NCBI RefSeq assembly: GCF_018919175.1
Contig: NZ_JAHLQL010000006.1
Span: forward strand, 1 to 64,000
Direction of reading: 5' to 3'
Length of the DNA: 64,000 nt
Source of the DNA: Clostridium simiarum
GTDB taxonomy: Bacteria > Bacillota > Clostridia > Clostridiales > Clostridiaceae
A model generated the notes under the pieces. That model saw only the letters and a program-made list of their open reading frames with translations, did no database searches and was not told the DNA's origin. Positions 1 to 8,559 of the stretch are shown here, piece after piece (the stretch's first letter is position 1; every line of letters starts with the position of its first letter). Made by a program: the position numbers and the translations under genes.

Positions 1-1
1 T

Positions 2-187
2 GTAAATGCTGATATTTCAACGCACTATGTAAGGACAGTTCTTTCATTTATGGGAATAACAGAATTACATGTTATAAAAGCTCAGGGGTTAGATATTAAA
101 GGAAACCATAGAGCTAAAATAATTGAGGATGCAAAAGAAAACCTAAATAAATTTAGATCTTCTTGTATTAAATCTAATTTAAAGTAA
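2..187 (+). CDS. C-terminal part of a flavodoxin-fold FMN-dependent NADH-azoreductase-like protein (partial)
   Basis: Only the last 61 residues lie in the window; the 5' end is outside it. The visible part runs from NADISTHYVRTVLSF through GITELHVIKAQGLD to a TAA stop. A hydrophobic helix followed by 'GIT-x-L-x-V-x-x-A-x-G-L' and then a charged helix is how the AzoR/NAD(P)H quinone reductase family ends. Such enzymes are cytoplasmic flavoproteins that reduce quinones or azo compounds with NAD(P)H. A strong terminator follows about 100 bp downstream, so this is the last gene of its transcript. The family call rests on a short C-terminal stretch. Confidence 0.6.
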   Translation, partial: VNADISTHYVRTVLSFMGITELHVIKAQGLDIKGNHRAKIIEDAKENLNKFRSSCIKSNLK

Positions 188-289
188 TATAAAGTAAATT
201 AATCTAACATAAGTATAATTTTATTAAATACAGTTTTCACCATAAAAGAGAGAATAGATAGATTTGTGTAATTATCATTTTTGTCATTT

Positions 290-330
290 AAATATTACTG
301 GAAATTTTCATTTCCAGTAATATTTTTTTC
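290..330 (+). terminator. Rho-independent terminator after the azoreductase-like gene
   Basis: A 16-bp perfect stem (AAATATTACTGGAAAT against its complement) with a TTTC loop is followed by a run of T. Confidence 0.85.
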
Positions 331-424
331 TATTTAAGAAATACTAATAATGTTTTTTATTGTCATTTTTAATATCTCAATTAAATCGAATAGTATGCAT
401 AAAAATTATAAAAAGTACAGGCTT

Positions 425-620
425 TTTTTAAGCTAATTCATCTTTTAGCTGATCTTCAAATATTATTGATAGCTCCCCAGTTATGAGTAGGTTGACTCCA
501 CTATTATCTCCATAGTAGCTAAATAAACACACTTATTTAAAGATTCATCAGTTGACGCCTTATAAACCTCCTTTAAATCCTTCATAAATGCTTTCTTATC
601 CTTTGAAGCTATATATTTTT
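425..620 (-). pseudogene. IS256/mutator-type transposase relic
   Basis: The reverse complement encodes KDKKAFMKDLKEVYKAS, close to the conserved 'YKD-x-K-x-F-x-x-DLK-x-VYKA' stretch of IS256 transposases. After a frameshift comes GELSIIFE, which matches the 'NW-x-ELS-x-FF-x-YP' region. Stops and shifts show it is dead. It directly abuts an IS3 OrfA relic, so this is a composite of two IS remnants. No other gene is seen between positions 331 and 1183; the short forward-strand frame over this stretch is an antisense shadow. Confidence 0.55.
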
Positions 621-621
621 T

Positions 622-895
622 AGCAATGATTATTTTATCTTTAATTGAGGGTTCGCTTTTTTTAACAAGTCCTTAAGAATTGCTATTTCTAAATCCTTTT
701 CTCCCAGTATCTTTTTAAGAGTACCATTTTTTTGTGTAATTTCTGTTATCTCTTGTTTAAAGCCATTTTTCCATCAATTAAAGCTTTTCTTTCTGGTTTT
801 ACTTTTATGGTGTCTTTCTCTTTTGAATCCCTAATCCATGTAGTTATTGTCGATTTTGAAATTCTATCTTTTAGTTTACCATTAATAAAGGTGTT
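622..895 (-). pseudogene. IS3-family OrfA (helix-turn-helix) relic
   Basis: The reverse complement reads ISKSTITTWIRDSKEK, a helix-turn-helix recognition segment. It continues into the leucine-zipper-like stretch LKKILGEKDLEIAILKDLLK and the ending KANPQLKIK-stop, which is how OrfA of IS3 elements usually ends. The N-terminus is missing and there is no OrfB next to it. No function is expected. Confidence 0.65.
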
Positions 896-1183
896 TTCTT
901 ATACGTTTTTTAGAATATTGAATAGTTACTCCAAAATAAAAAATGTAGTATATTGTTATAAAAGCAAGAATATTAGCATGTTTTTAAGAATTAAGAAGGA
1001 AAAATTATTATTGTGTAGAATGTAAATGTTAATATGATAGCATTTAATAAATAGTAATTCATAAAATCTAGTTAATAAATGTCAATAAAAAATAATTATT
1101 ATTTCTATGAGTTTAAAAAAGGGTAACTCTAATAAATATTTTGACTAACTGTCAAAATATAAAGTTATTTTTATAGAATTATA

Positions 1184-1890
1184 CTACGCAGCTAGGTCGC
1201 ATTCCGTTTTGTGATAATTCTTTTGGTGTTCTCCTAGTGTGATGATTTCAAGCTCTTTTTCATCACGAAGGATAGCAAATACAATATTATAAACTTTATG
1301 AATAACAGTTTCAAGAGTCACCACTTTAGGCTTGTTCTGACCTTTCAAAAGATAGCAATCTGGAAGTACAGGTTGACATGCTAATTTTTCTACCATTAAA
1401 CTTACTAGATTGTTTTGCCTATGGATCAAAATCAAAATAAACAAAAAGTTGTTTGGGTAATGGTATTATACTTGTTATTGGTATATGTAAGTACAAATGG
1501 AGTAGTCAGCTTGATAGAATCAATTATTTACTTTTTGGATGGATTTAAAAACACATCTGGAGAAGTAGATTTTTCCAATAAAGTTAATGCTGTATTTGTA
1601 GTGATTTTCGAAAAAATTTTCAAATATTGAAGAAATATCATTGGGAGTTCACCTTGAAGTTTATTTATATAAGCAGAATGGTTGTCCATCAGATCATAAT
1701 ATTCCCTTGAAAGAGTTCTTAAATTAAGGGCAAGGTACGATGGCATAAGGGAAATTTTCAAATCAATCTTTAAGCCTATTAAGATAGCTTTTTTTATTTT
1801 AGAAACAGCTAAGTTTAAGGAATTTAAATTAGAATGTAGGATTTTAAAGGGTTTTCCTACAAATGTTTGGTTGGAAAGTGCAATAGACAT
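1184..1890 (-). pseudogene. IS110-family transposase relic
   Basis: Two minus-strand open pieces belong to one decayed gene. The upstream piece (1528-1890) carries LSREYYDLMDNHSAYINKL and FLQYLKIFSKITTNTALTLL, matching the coiled-coil middle of IS110 (DEDD) transposases. The downstream piece (1184-1444) carries IHKVYNIVFAILRDEKE, matching the extreme C-terminus (KL-x-x-IIYALLRDG). Between them, about 80 bp with stops stand where the Tnp_20 core should be, so the middle is deleted. The N-terminal DEDD catalytic part is also absent. Confidence 0.65.
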
Positions 1891-1963
1891 CTATCTTTGA
1901 AGGTTATACTTTATGAAAAGTCTAGAGTCTATCAGGAGCCATCAGATATATTAAATTGTAGGA

Positions 1964-2004
1964 GTAACATCTGATGAAGGAAGAGATCCCTCATCAGATG
2001 TTAC
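1964..2004. terminator. Strong inverted repeat upstream of the PRD regulator
   Basis: GTAACATCTGATGA and its exact complement (14 bp) flank a 13-base spacer, and two further G-C pairs form after one mismatch. The sequence then runs into a T/A-rich stretch but has no clean T run. It could be a terminator, an IS end hairpin or an operator for the regulator that starts 70 bp later. Confidence 0.45.
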
Positions 2005-2073
2005 TTATTTTAAAAATTTATTAAGAAAAGAATAGCACTTAGCGGCTATATCTTTATACTAGGAGGTATAAGG

Positions 2074-3987
2074 GTGTTTTCAAAGCGTCAAAAGCAAATT
2101 ATATTATATTTAATTAAAGCAAATGAAGTAGTAACATCCAAATGGATTGCAAAGGAATTAGGTTTAAGTGATAGAACTATTAGAAATGAGATAAAACTTA
2201 TGAAAGATGGTTGTTCTTTAATAGGGATATCCATTACATCAATACCAGGGAATGGTTACAAAATCAATATTGAAGATGAACAGTTATTCAAAAGTAAATT
2301 TGAAAAGTCTATAGGTAAAGAAGAGTATAATAGTACTATTGATTTTTCCTATAAAAAGAACCGAGTGGAATACTTAGTGAAGCGATTTTTATTGCAAAAT
2401 AAAGGTGTAAAAATAGACGAACTGGTAGATGAACTTTTTGTGTCCAGATCTACCATACAGAAAGATTTAAAAGTGGTAAAGCAAATATTAAAGAAATATA
2501 AATTAAAATTAGTAAACCAACCTTATCGTGGCACATATGTTGAGGGAAATGAATATATGAAAAGGATTTGTTTATCCAATTATATATCTAATGATAGTGG
2601 TGTATTAAATGTTGATAACGAAACATTTAAATTATTTGAAAAAATTAAGGAGGTTATTATAGAAAAAGTAAATAAATATGAGGTGGAAATTTCAGATATA
2701 GCTCTTCATAATTTAACGACTCATATTATGGTAGCGTGTAAAAGAATTGAAGAAGATTCAATTGTAGAAAATTTAAACGATTATTTAGTAGAGAAGTATC
2801 CTTTGGAAAAGGGTGTAGCTCATGAAATTGTGCAGGAAGTTCAGGAGTATACTGGGTTAGTATTTTCTAGTTCGGAGATAGATTATATTATTCTTCATTT
2901 ATTAGGTACTAAATTATTGTACAAAGATAATTTCATTGAAAATAAGGAATTCGATGATGCAAGAAGCATTGTTCAATGTATGTTAAAAAAATTAGAGACA
3001 GAATTTAATTGGCAATTAAAAGATGATAGAGAATTTATTCAAGCATTAACTTTACATATTCGTTCTGCTATAAATAGATTGAAATGTAGTATGAACATAA
3101 GAAATCCATTATTAAATGATATTAAAGTGAAATATCCTATTGCACTAGATGGGGCTATTATTGCTAGTAAATGTATAGAAGAATATCTGTCTTTAAATGT
3201 GGGGGAGAATGAGATTGCTTATATTGCTGTACATATTGCTGCTGCGTTAGAGCGAATTGAGATGACGCAAAATAAAATAAAAAAAGTTATAATTGTATGT
3301 GCTTCTGGAGTTGGGAGTGCAAAATTGTTGTTTTATCATTTAAAAAAAATATTTGCACATGAATTAGAAATTGTAGATTCAATTAATTATTACGAATTAA
3401 GAGAATACAATTTATCCTCAATTGATTTTATAATTAGTACTATTCCAATCAAAGAACCTATAGGAATACCTGTGCAAGTAGTTAAAACTTTTTTAGAAGA
3501 AGAAGATATAGATAACATTAAAAGTAAAATATATTTAGGACCAGAACATAAAACATCACTTTTTTTGCATCATTCCAGGGTTTTTATTCATAAAGAATTT
3601 GATAATAAGGAAAGTGTTTTGCGATTTATGTGTGAAGAATTATATAAACAGGGATTGGTACCAAAAAATTATATAAATTTAGTATTAGAAAGAGAAGCAG
3701 TAGCATCTACTGGTTTTGGGAATTTAGTAGCTATTCCGCATCCAATAAAACCAGTAACAGAAGAAGCATTTTGGACTATATGTACGTTAAAACAGCCAAT
3801 CTTATGGGAGAATGATCAGATGGTGCAATTTATATGTTTATTGAATACTCCTAAAGAGGTAAAAGAAAATCTTAATAATATGTATGAGAAGTTGATTTTT
3901 GTTATAGAAGATAAAATGTTTGTTGAAAAAATAATTAAAAGTGATTCTGTGGATGAAATTATTAATATTTTAGATACTGGTATATAG
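2074..3987 (+). CDS. PRD-domain transcriptional activator with EIIB and EIIA modules (LicR/MtlR type)
   Basis: A 637-residue regulator of PTS genes. Order of parts: N-terminal HTH (residues 1-60), Mga-like second HTH (about 75-155, LFVSRSTIQKDLK), two PRD domains (about 185-395) with the expected histidines (IALHNL, IIYILH-type, LTLHIRSA, IAVHIAAA), an EIIB-like domain with cysteine in VCASGVGSAKLL (about 405-490), and a C-terminal EIIA-like domain with histidine in TGFGNLVAIPH. The start is GTG with AGGAGG seven bases upstream. In this family the PTS phosphorylates these residues to tune DNA binding. It lies upstream of, and in the same direction as, the EIIB-EIIA-EIIC-GH1 operon, which is its probable target, though a dead IS4 fragment now lies between them. 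Confidence 0.88.
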   Translation: MFSKRQKQIILYLIKANEVVTSKWIAKELGLSDRTIRNEIKLMKDGCSLIGISITSIPGNGYKINIEDEQLFKSKFEKSIGKEEYNSTIDFSYKKNRVEYLVKRFLLQNKGVKIDELVDELFVSRSTIQKDLKVVKQILKKYKLKLVNQPYRGTYVEGNEYMKRICLSNYISNDSGVLNVDNETFKLFEKIKEVIIEKVNKYEVEISDIALHNLTTHIMVACKRIEEDSIVENLNDYLVEKYPLEKGVAHEIVQEVQEYTGLVFSSSEIDYIILHLLGTKLLYKDNFIENKEFDDARSIVQCMLKKLETEFNWQLKDDREFIQALTLHIRSAINRLKCSMNIRNPLLNDIKVKYPIALDGAIIASKCIEEYLSLNVGENEIAYIAVHIAAALERIEMTQNKIKKVIIVCASGVGSAKLLFYHLKKIFAHELEIVDSINYYELREYNLSSIDFIISTIPIKEPIGIPVQVVKTFLEEEDIDNIKSKIYLGPEHKTSLFLHHSRVFIHKEFDNKESVLRFMCEELYKQGLVPKNYINLVLEREAVASTGFGNLVAIPHPIKPVTEEAFWTICTLKQPILWENDQMVQFICLLNTPKEVKENLNNMYEKLIFVIEDKMFVEKIIKSDSVDEIINILDTGI

Positions 3988-4114
3988 GATAGCTATTTTT
4001 ATAATGTATCAAGCGTGTTGCTATACAAAAAATGAAATTTAAAACATATAAAATGAGGTCATCTATGTTAAAATGATTTGTCACAACACAAATCAGAATA
4101 AGGAGAATAACCTC

Positions 4115-4578
4115 ATGAAAAAGAGCAACACGATAATAGACATAATGTAAGTACTTTTAACTAAAGAAGAAGTTAAGGAAGTTTGTGATGCCTTAGAATA
4201 CAAAGATACTTCTGAAAAATTAACTATATATTATTTAATTAAATTTTTGTAGCGGCAGCTATTGGTGAATTGAAAAGCTTTAGGTATGGTGCTGAAAATA
4301 GCCATAAATATGGATTAGAAACAGTAGATTATCCTACTATTTCTAAAAAATCTAACAATGTAGATTACATAATTACTAAAAAGCTTCTTGATATTTTAGT
4401 AAAAAAGTGCAATCGTGATACTCAAGGAATTTTAAAATTACCTAAAGATTTGTTGGCTATTGATTCAACAACAATTACTGTTGGAGAAACTCGTTTAAAA
4501 TGGACAAAATATAGGGTACAACGTTCTGGAGTAAAACTACATGTAGCATTTAATGTTAATCAAATGATGTCTGTCTAA
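4115..4578 (+). pseudogene. IS4-family transposase, N-terminal fragment
   Basis: After an ATG at 4115 there is an early stop, then an open stretch (from about 4270) with LAIDSTTITVGETRLKW and RSGVKLHVAFN. This is the first catalytic Asp region of IS4-type DDE transposases. The remaining two thirds, with the second Asp and the YREK region, are gone. It sits between the PRD regulator and its presumed operon. Confidence 0.75.
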
Positions 4579-4672
4579 ATAGAAGAAACAATAGTAAGGA
4601 TAATAATGTGTTGAAAGTATTGGATAATCAATACGCTTGATAATATATGTATTAAATTTTTTATTTCATTAA

Positions 4673-4738
4673 GGTAAACGTTTCCGCAACTCAACGGAAA
4701 AACATTGAGTTCAAAGTAGAATATTTATAAGTTATACT
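4673..4738 (+). promoter_or_regulatory. Control region of the EIIB-EIIA-EIIC-GH1 operon: cre-like site, two inverted repeats, possible promoter
   Basis: GGTAAACGTTTCCG at 4673-4686 matches the CcpA cre consensus at about 11 of 14 positions. TTTCCG and CGGAAA (4681-4700) form one inverted repeat. AACTCAA (4688-4694) and TTGAGTT (4705-4711) form a second, interleaved one. A possible sigma-A promoter follows: TTCAAA at 4710, 17 bases, TATACT at 4733. The repeats are candidate binding sites for the upstream PRD regulator. Motif matches are by eye. Confidence 0.45.
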
Positions 4739-4782
4739 AAGACCATAAGATAAACTAATATAAGATGATAAGGAGAATGTAT

Positions 4783-5097
4783 ATGAAAACTATTATGTTG
4801 GTATGTGCAGGTGGGATGAGTACAAGTTTATTAGTAAACAAAATGAAAAAGACTGCTGAAGAACGAAATATAGATGTAGATATTTTTGCAGTTTCAGCTC
4901 CGGAAGTTGATAATGCAATAGAAAAGAAAAATGTTGATGTAGTATTGTTAGCTCCACAAGTAAAATATATGAAAAATCAATTTGAAAGTAAGTTAAAAGA
5001 AAAAAATATTTGTATGGATGTGATTAATATGCAATATTATGGAATGATGAATGGAGAGAGAATACTAGAACAAGCTTTGGAATTAATTGATATGTAA
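4783..5097 (+). CDS. PTS EIIB, lactose/cellobiose family
   Basis: A 104-residue phosphocarrier. The phosphorylated cysteine is Cys8 in the N-terminal loop LVCAGGMSTSLLV, the signature of the lactose/N,N'-diacetylchitobiose/cellobiose EIIB family. The length is normal. An upstream in-frame ATG at 4765 exists, but AAGGAG at 4770-4775 sits eight bases before 4783 and decides the start. It passes phosphate from EIIA to the sugar bound by EIIC at the inner face of the membrane. It is the first gene of the operon with EIIA, EIIC and the GH1 enzyme. Confidence 0.9.
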   Translation: MKTIMLVCAGGMSTSLLVNKMKKTAEERNIDVDIFAVSAPEVDNAIEKKNVDVVLLAPQVKYMKNQFESKLKEKNICMDVINMQYYGMMNGERILEQALELIDM

Positions 5098-5137
5098 GAG
5101 TTACTAATTAAAACTTTCGTAAGTGGGTGAATATACA

Positions 5138-5458
5138 ATGGTAGACGAAAATATGGATATGATTGCTTTTTCAATTATAAGTAATGTAGGTAATGCAAAA
5201 AGCTTAGTCATGGAGGCTTTTTATGCTGCAAAAGAAGGGGATTTTAATTTAGCAGAAGAGAAATTGGAGGAGTCAAAACAATATTTTTTAGAAGGTCATA
5301 AAGTTCATGCATCATTAATACAAAAGGAGGCAAATGGAGAAAAAGTACAAGTATCACTTATATTAATGCATGCTGAAGATCAATTGATGAGTACTGAAAC
5401 CATTGCAGAATTAGTTAAAGAGATGATAGAAATGTATAAAAGGTTTGACACTAAGTAA
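5138..5458 (+). CDS. PTS EIIA, lactose/cellobiose family
   Basis: A 106-residue all-helical EIIA of the lactose/cellobiose type. The phosphorylated histidine falls at His78 in LILMHAEDQLM, the same number as in the classical lactose EIIA. The conserved EGHKVHASLIQKEANGE loop precedes it. The ATG at 5138 is preferred over the GTG at 5123 because GGGTGA lies eight bases before it, whereas the GTG has no ribosome site. It accepts phosphate from HPr and donates to the EIIB encoded just upstream. Confidence 0.88.
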   Translation: MVDENMDMIAFSIISNVGNAKSLVMEAFYAAKEGDFNLAEEKLEESKQYFLEGHKVHASLIQKEANGEKVQVSLILMHAEDQLMSTETIAELVKEMIEMYKRFDTK

Positions 5459-5618
5459 ATTACAAAGTAGTAGGGGGTGTAGAGGAAAAGACGAAATTAT
5501 AATTTACAGAATATTCAAAATATATAAATGAAAAATATTATAAGTTCATCAGGGACTTTTCCCTCATTTTAATAAATATATGAATATCGTAATTATAAAG
5601 AATTGGAGGTATGTACAA

Positions 5619-6989
5619 ATGAGTCAAAAAAGTACTATTATGTCTAAATTTACAAAGTACTTAGAAGAGAAATTAGTGCCAATAGGGGAGAAAATATCAT
5701 CCCAAAGACATCTTAGAGCAATAAGGGATGGAATGGTGGCAGCAACACCACTAACATTACTTGGAGGAGCAATTTTAATTATAAGTTCTCCACCAGTAAA
5801 TCTTGAGGTAATAAAGCCAACAAATTTTTTCTATAAGTTTTTAATTACTTGGAAGAAATTCGCAATGGAAAATGGGATGAATTTAGAGTTGCCCTTTAGA
5901 ATGTCTATGGGGATAATGGCACTTTTCATAGCTATTGCTATTTCGTATAGTTTGGCGAAATCCTATAATATAGATCCCCTTGGCTCTCTTATCGTTTCAG
6001 CTGTTACATTTTTAGTAGTAGCTGCGCCATCTAATTTGGGAGTAATGTCTAAAACTATTGGTAAGGACATGGTTGGAGCTAAAATTTTAGAAAATCAATC
6101 CATACTGATTCCATCGCATTTTCTTGGCGCAGAAGGAATTTTTACCGCTATTATTATTGCTATTATAACAACTGAGATAACACGTATATTGAAACAAAAA
6201 GGATTTGTTATTAAAATGCCAGATTCTGTACCGCCAGCAATAATGGCGTCTTTTGAATCTATTATTCCCTTAGCCGTATCTGTTATTCTTTTTTTCCTTG
6301 TTAGTTTAGGTATTGAATCAATATCAGGTATGCTTATCCCTGAATTAATCATGAAGGCAATACATCCATTAGTAGGTGCTGTAGATTCACCTGGTGGAAT
6401 TATTGTAATATCTATACTTACTCAATTATTATGGGTAGTAGGATTACATGGATCTAGTATTGTAACTGGTGCTGTTGGTGTGTTTGAATTAGGAAATTTA
6501 GCCAATAATGCTAATCTAGTATCATTAGGTAAAGAGGCTGCGTTTATTTATACAGAACCTTTCCGAGCATTTTTTATGATAATAGGTGGGGCAGGAGCAA
6601 CCATGGGATTAGTTATATTATTATTAAGAAGTAAATCAGCTCAATTAAAGAATTTGGGGAAATTAGCCATTATACCTTCTATTTTCAATATTAATGAACC
6701 AATTATATTTGGAGTACCGCTAGTTTTAAATCCTATTCTTGCTATACCATTTGTTATAGTTCAAATAGTAAATGGTTTAATAGCATATGGAGTTATGAAG
6801 ATGGGTATTTTAGGAAAGACGTACTTAGCAGTACCATGGACTACTCCATCACCAATAGGCGGGTTTTTAGCAACTATGGATTATAAGGCACCTATTATTA
6901 TTATATTACTTATAGTGTTGGATATTATAATATGGTACCCGTTTTTTAAAGCGTATGAAAAACAGTTGCTTGAAGTAGAGAGTAAATAA
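5619..6989 (+). CDS. PTS EIIC permease, lactose/cellobiose family
   Basis: A 456-residue integral membrane protein with about ten hydrophobic segments. It starts with the typical amphipathic leader and has the conserved stretch SIFNINEPIIFGVPLVLNP, containing the NEP motif of this EIIC family. ATG 5619 follows GGAGG at 5604-5608; an in-frame ATG at 5580 lacks a site. The 160-bp gap before it carries a small hairpin (AGGGA-CTTT-TCCCT near 5550) that may tune relative expression. It moves and positions the sugar for phosphorylation at C6. The substrate cannot be read from sequence; the GH1 enzyme downstream argues for a beta-galactoside or beta-glucoside. Confidence 0.9.
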   Translation: MSQKSTIMSKFTKYLEEKLVPIGEKISSQRHLRAIRDGMVAATPLTLLGGAILIISSPPVNLEVIKPTNFFYKFLITWKKFAMENGMNLELPFRMSMGIMALFIAIAISYSLAKSYNIDPLGSLIVSAVTFLVVAAPSNLGVMSKTIGKDMVGAKILENQSILIPSHFLGAEGIFTAIIIAIITTEITRILKQKGFVIKMPDSVPPAIMASFESIIPLAVSVILFFLVSLGIESISGMLIPELIMKAIHPLVGAVDSPGGIIVISILTQLLWVVGLHGSSIVTGAVGVFELGNLANNANLVSLGKEAAFIYTEPFRAFFMIIGGAGATMGLVILLLRSKSAQLKNLGKLAIIPSIFNINEPIIFGVPLVLNPILAIPFVIVQIVNGLIAYGVMKMGILGKTYLAVPWTTPSPIGGFLATMDYKAPIIIILLIVLDIIIWYPFFKAYEKQLLEVESK

Positions 6990-7010
6990 TATTAAAAAGG
7001 AGATAGTGAA

Positions 7011-8363
7011 ATGAAATTAGAATTTCCAAAGGATTTTCTATGGGGATCGGCAACAGCTTCTTATCAAGTTGAAGGGGCTGTTCACCAGGATGGAAAGGGA
7101 ATAACATCATGGGATGAATACTACCATATGCCAAATAGGGAGTACAATGGTGATATTTCTACTGATCACTATAATAGATTTAAGGAAGATATTAAATTAA
7201 TGAAACAAATTAATCAAAAGACTTATCGTTTCTCCGTTTCCTGGGCACGAATATTACCAAATGGTAAGGGGGAAATCAATAAAAAAGGATTGCAATTTTA
7301 TGATGATTTAGTAGAAGAATTACTAGAAAATAATATTGAACCGAACTTAACACTGTATCATTGGGATATGCCCCAGACGCTTATGGAAACTGGTGGTTGG
7401 TTAAATAGAGAAAATATTAGTCATTTTGAAAATTATGCAAAGATTTTATTTTCACATTTTAGAGGTCGTGTAAAACTGTGGTCAACAATAAATGAACCTG
7501 CGTCTGAGGTTATTGAAGGTTATATTCAAGGGACACATCCTCCATTAAGAAAAAATTATTCAGAAGCTTTACAGGTTGCTCATCATTTTAATTTGGCACA
7601 CGCTAAAGTTGTTAAGCTTTTTAAAGAAATGAATATGGAGGGGAAAATAGGTATAGCATTAAATCCATTACCTATTCATCCGGCATCTGATAAAGAAGAA
7701 GATAAAGTTGCAGCAGAAAAAGCCTATGCATTTCATTCTGATTGGTATATTGCTCCAATTATGGCAGGTAAGTATCCTGAAAAAATGTTTAAAGAATGTC
7801 AAAGAAAATATAAATCACCGCGTATTCAACCGGGAGATATGGAGCTTTTAAGAGATGCTAAAGTAGATTATTTAGGAATTAATTATTATATGAGAAAGGT
7901 TGTTGCTCATAATCCTGATTCTACTGGCAATATTGATGATACATTTAAATATGTTCGAGTAAAAGATGGGAACTATACTGACTGGGGATGGGAAATATAC
8001 CCAGAAGGATTATATGAACTTTTAAGTAAGATTCAAGATGATTATGGTGAAATTGACTTTTATATCACTGAAAACGGTATGGGCTTTTATGATAAAGAAC
8101 AAGAGAATGGTGAAATTATTGATAATGATAGATTAGATTACATAAAACAACATATTATTCAAGTGCATCGTTGCTTGAAAGATGGTATTTCTGTAAAAGG
8201 TTATTATGTTTGGTCCGCCATAGATCTATTATCTTGGACTAGTGGTTTTGAAAAAAGATATGGATTAATCAAAGTGGATTTTAAAACATTAGAAAGAAGT
8301 ATCAAAAAAAGTGGTGTCTGGTATGCTAAATTTATAGCTGATAATTTTATGGAATGCAATTAA
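7011..8363 (+). CDS. GH1 6-phospho-beta-galactosidase/glucosidase
   Basis: A 450-residue cytoplasmic GH1 enzyme without signal peptide. The acid/base is Glu162 in STINEP and the nucleophile is Glu354 in YITENGMG. Near the end, SWTSGFEKRYG gives Ser408, Lys415 and Tyr417, the residues that hold the 6-phosphate in LacG-type enzymes. Trp409 sits where the LacG tryptophan favours galactose over glucose. So 6-phospho-beta-galactoside hydrolysis is the first guess and 6-phospho-beta-glucoside the alternative. It is the last gene of the PTS operon and is followed by a terminator. No tagatose-6-phosphate pathway genes (lacABCD) are in the window. Confidence 0.85.
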   Translation: MKLEFPKDFLWGSATASYQVEGAVHQDGKGITSWDEYYHMPNREYNGDISTDHYNRFKEDIKLMKQINQKTYRFSVSWARILPNGKGEINKKGLQFYDDLVEELLENNIEPNLTLYHWDMPQTLMETGGWLNRENISHFENYAKILFSHFRGRVKLWSTINEPASEVIEGYIQGTHPPLRKNYSEALQVAHHFNLAHAKVVKLFKEMNMEGKIGIALNPLPIHPASDKEEDKVAAEKAYAFHSDWYIAPIMAGKYPEKMFKECQRKYKSPRIQPGDMELLRDAKVDYLGINYYMRKVVAHNPDSTGNIDDTFKYVRVKDGNYTDWGWEIYPEGLYELLSKIQDDYGEIDFYITENGMGFYDKEQENGEIIDNDRLDYIKQHIIQVHRCLKDGISVKGYYVWSAIDLLSWTSGFEKRYGLIKVDFKTLERSIKKSGVWYAKFIADNFMECN

Positions 8364-8419
8364 TCAATAAAAATAGATACTCTTTTATTATTGAATCTTA
8401 AACTTATACATTAAAATAT

Positions 8420-8475
8420 AGCTAATCTAGAATTGCAAAATTGGATTTTTAACTAGATTAGCTTATTCTTTTTAT
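8420..8475 (+). terminator. Rho-independent terminator after the GH1 gene
   Basis: AGCTAATCTAG and its exact complement (11 bp) enclose a 22-base loop and are followed by TTATTCTTTTT. It separates the PTS operon from the fucose operon. Confidence 0.8.
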
Positions 8476-8559
8476 ATTTAATAGGAGCATACTATAAATT
8501 TGTTATATAGATTATTTTTTAGAGGACAGAATAAATTAAATATGAAAAAAGGTGATTTT

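Noticed and set aside
732..1025. 97-codon plus-strand frame
   Set aside because: It is antisense to the IS3 OrfA relic, which explains the open frame.
5123..5137. GTG start for the PTS EIIA gene
   Set aside because: No ribosome site before it, whereas ATG 5138 has GGGTGA at the right distance and gives His78 in the canonical position.
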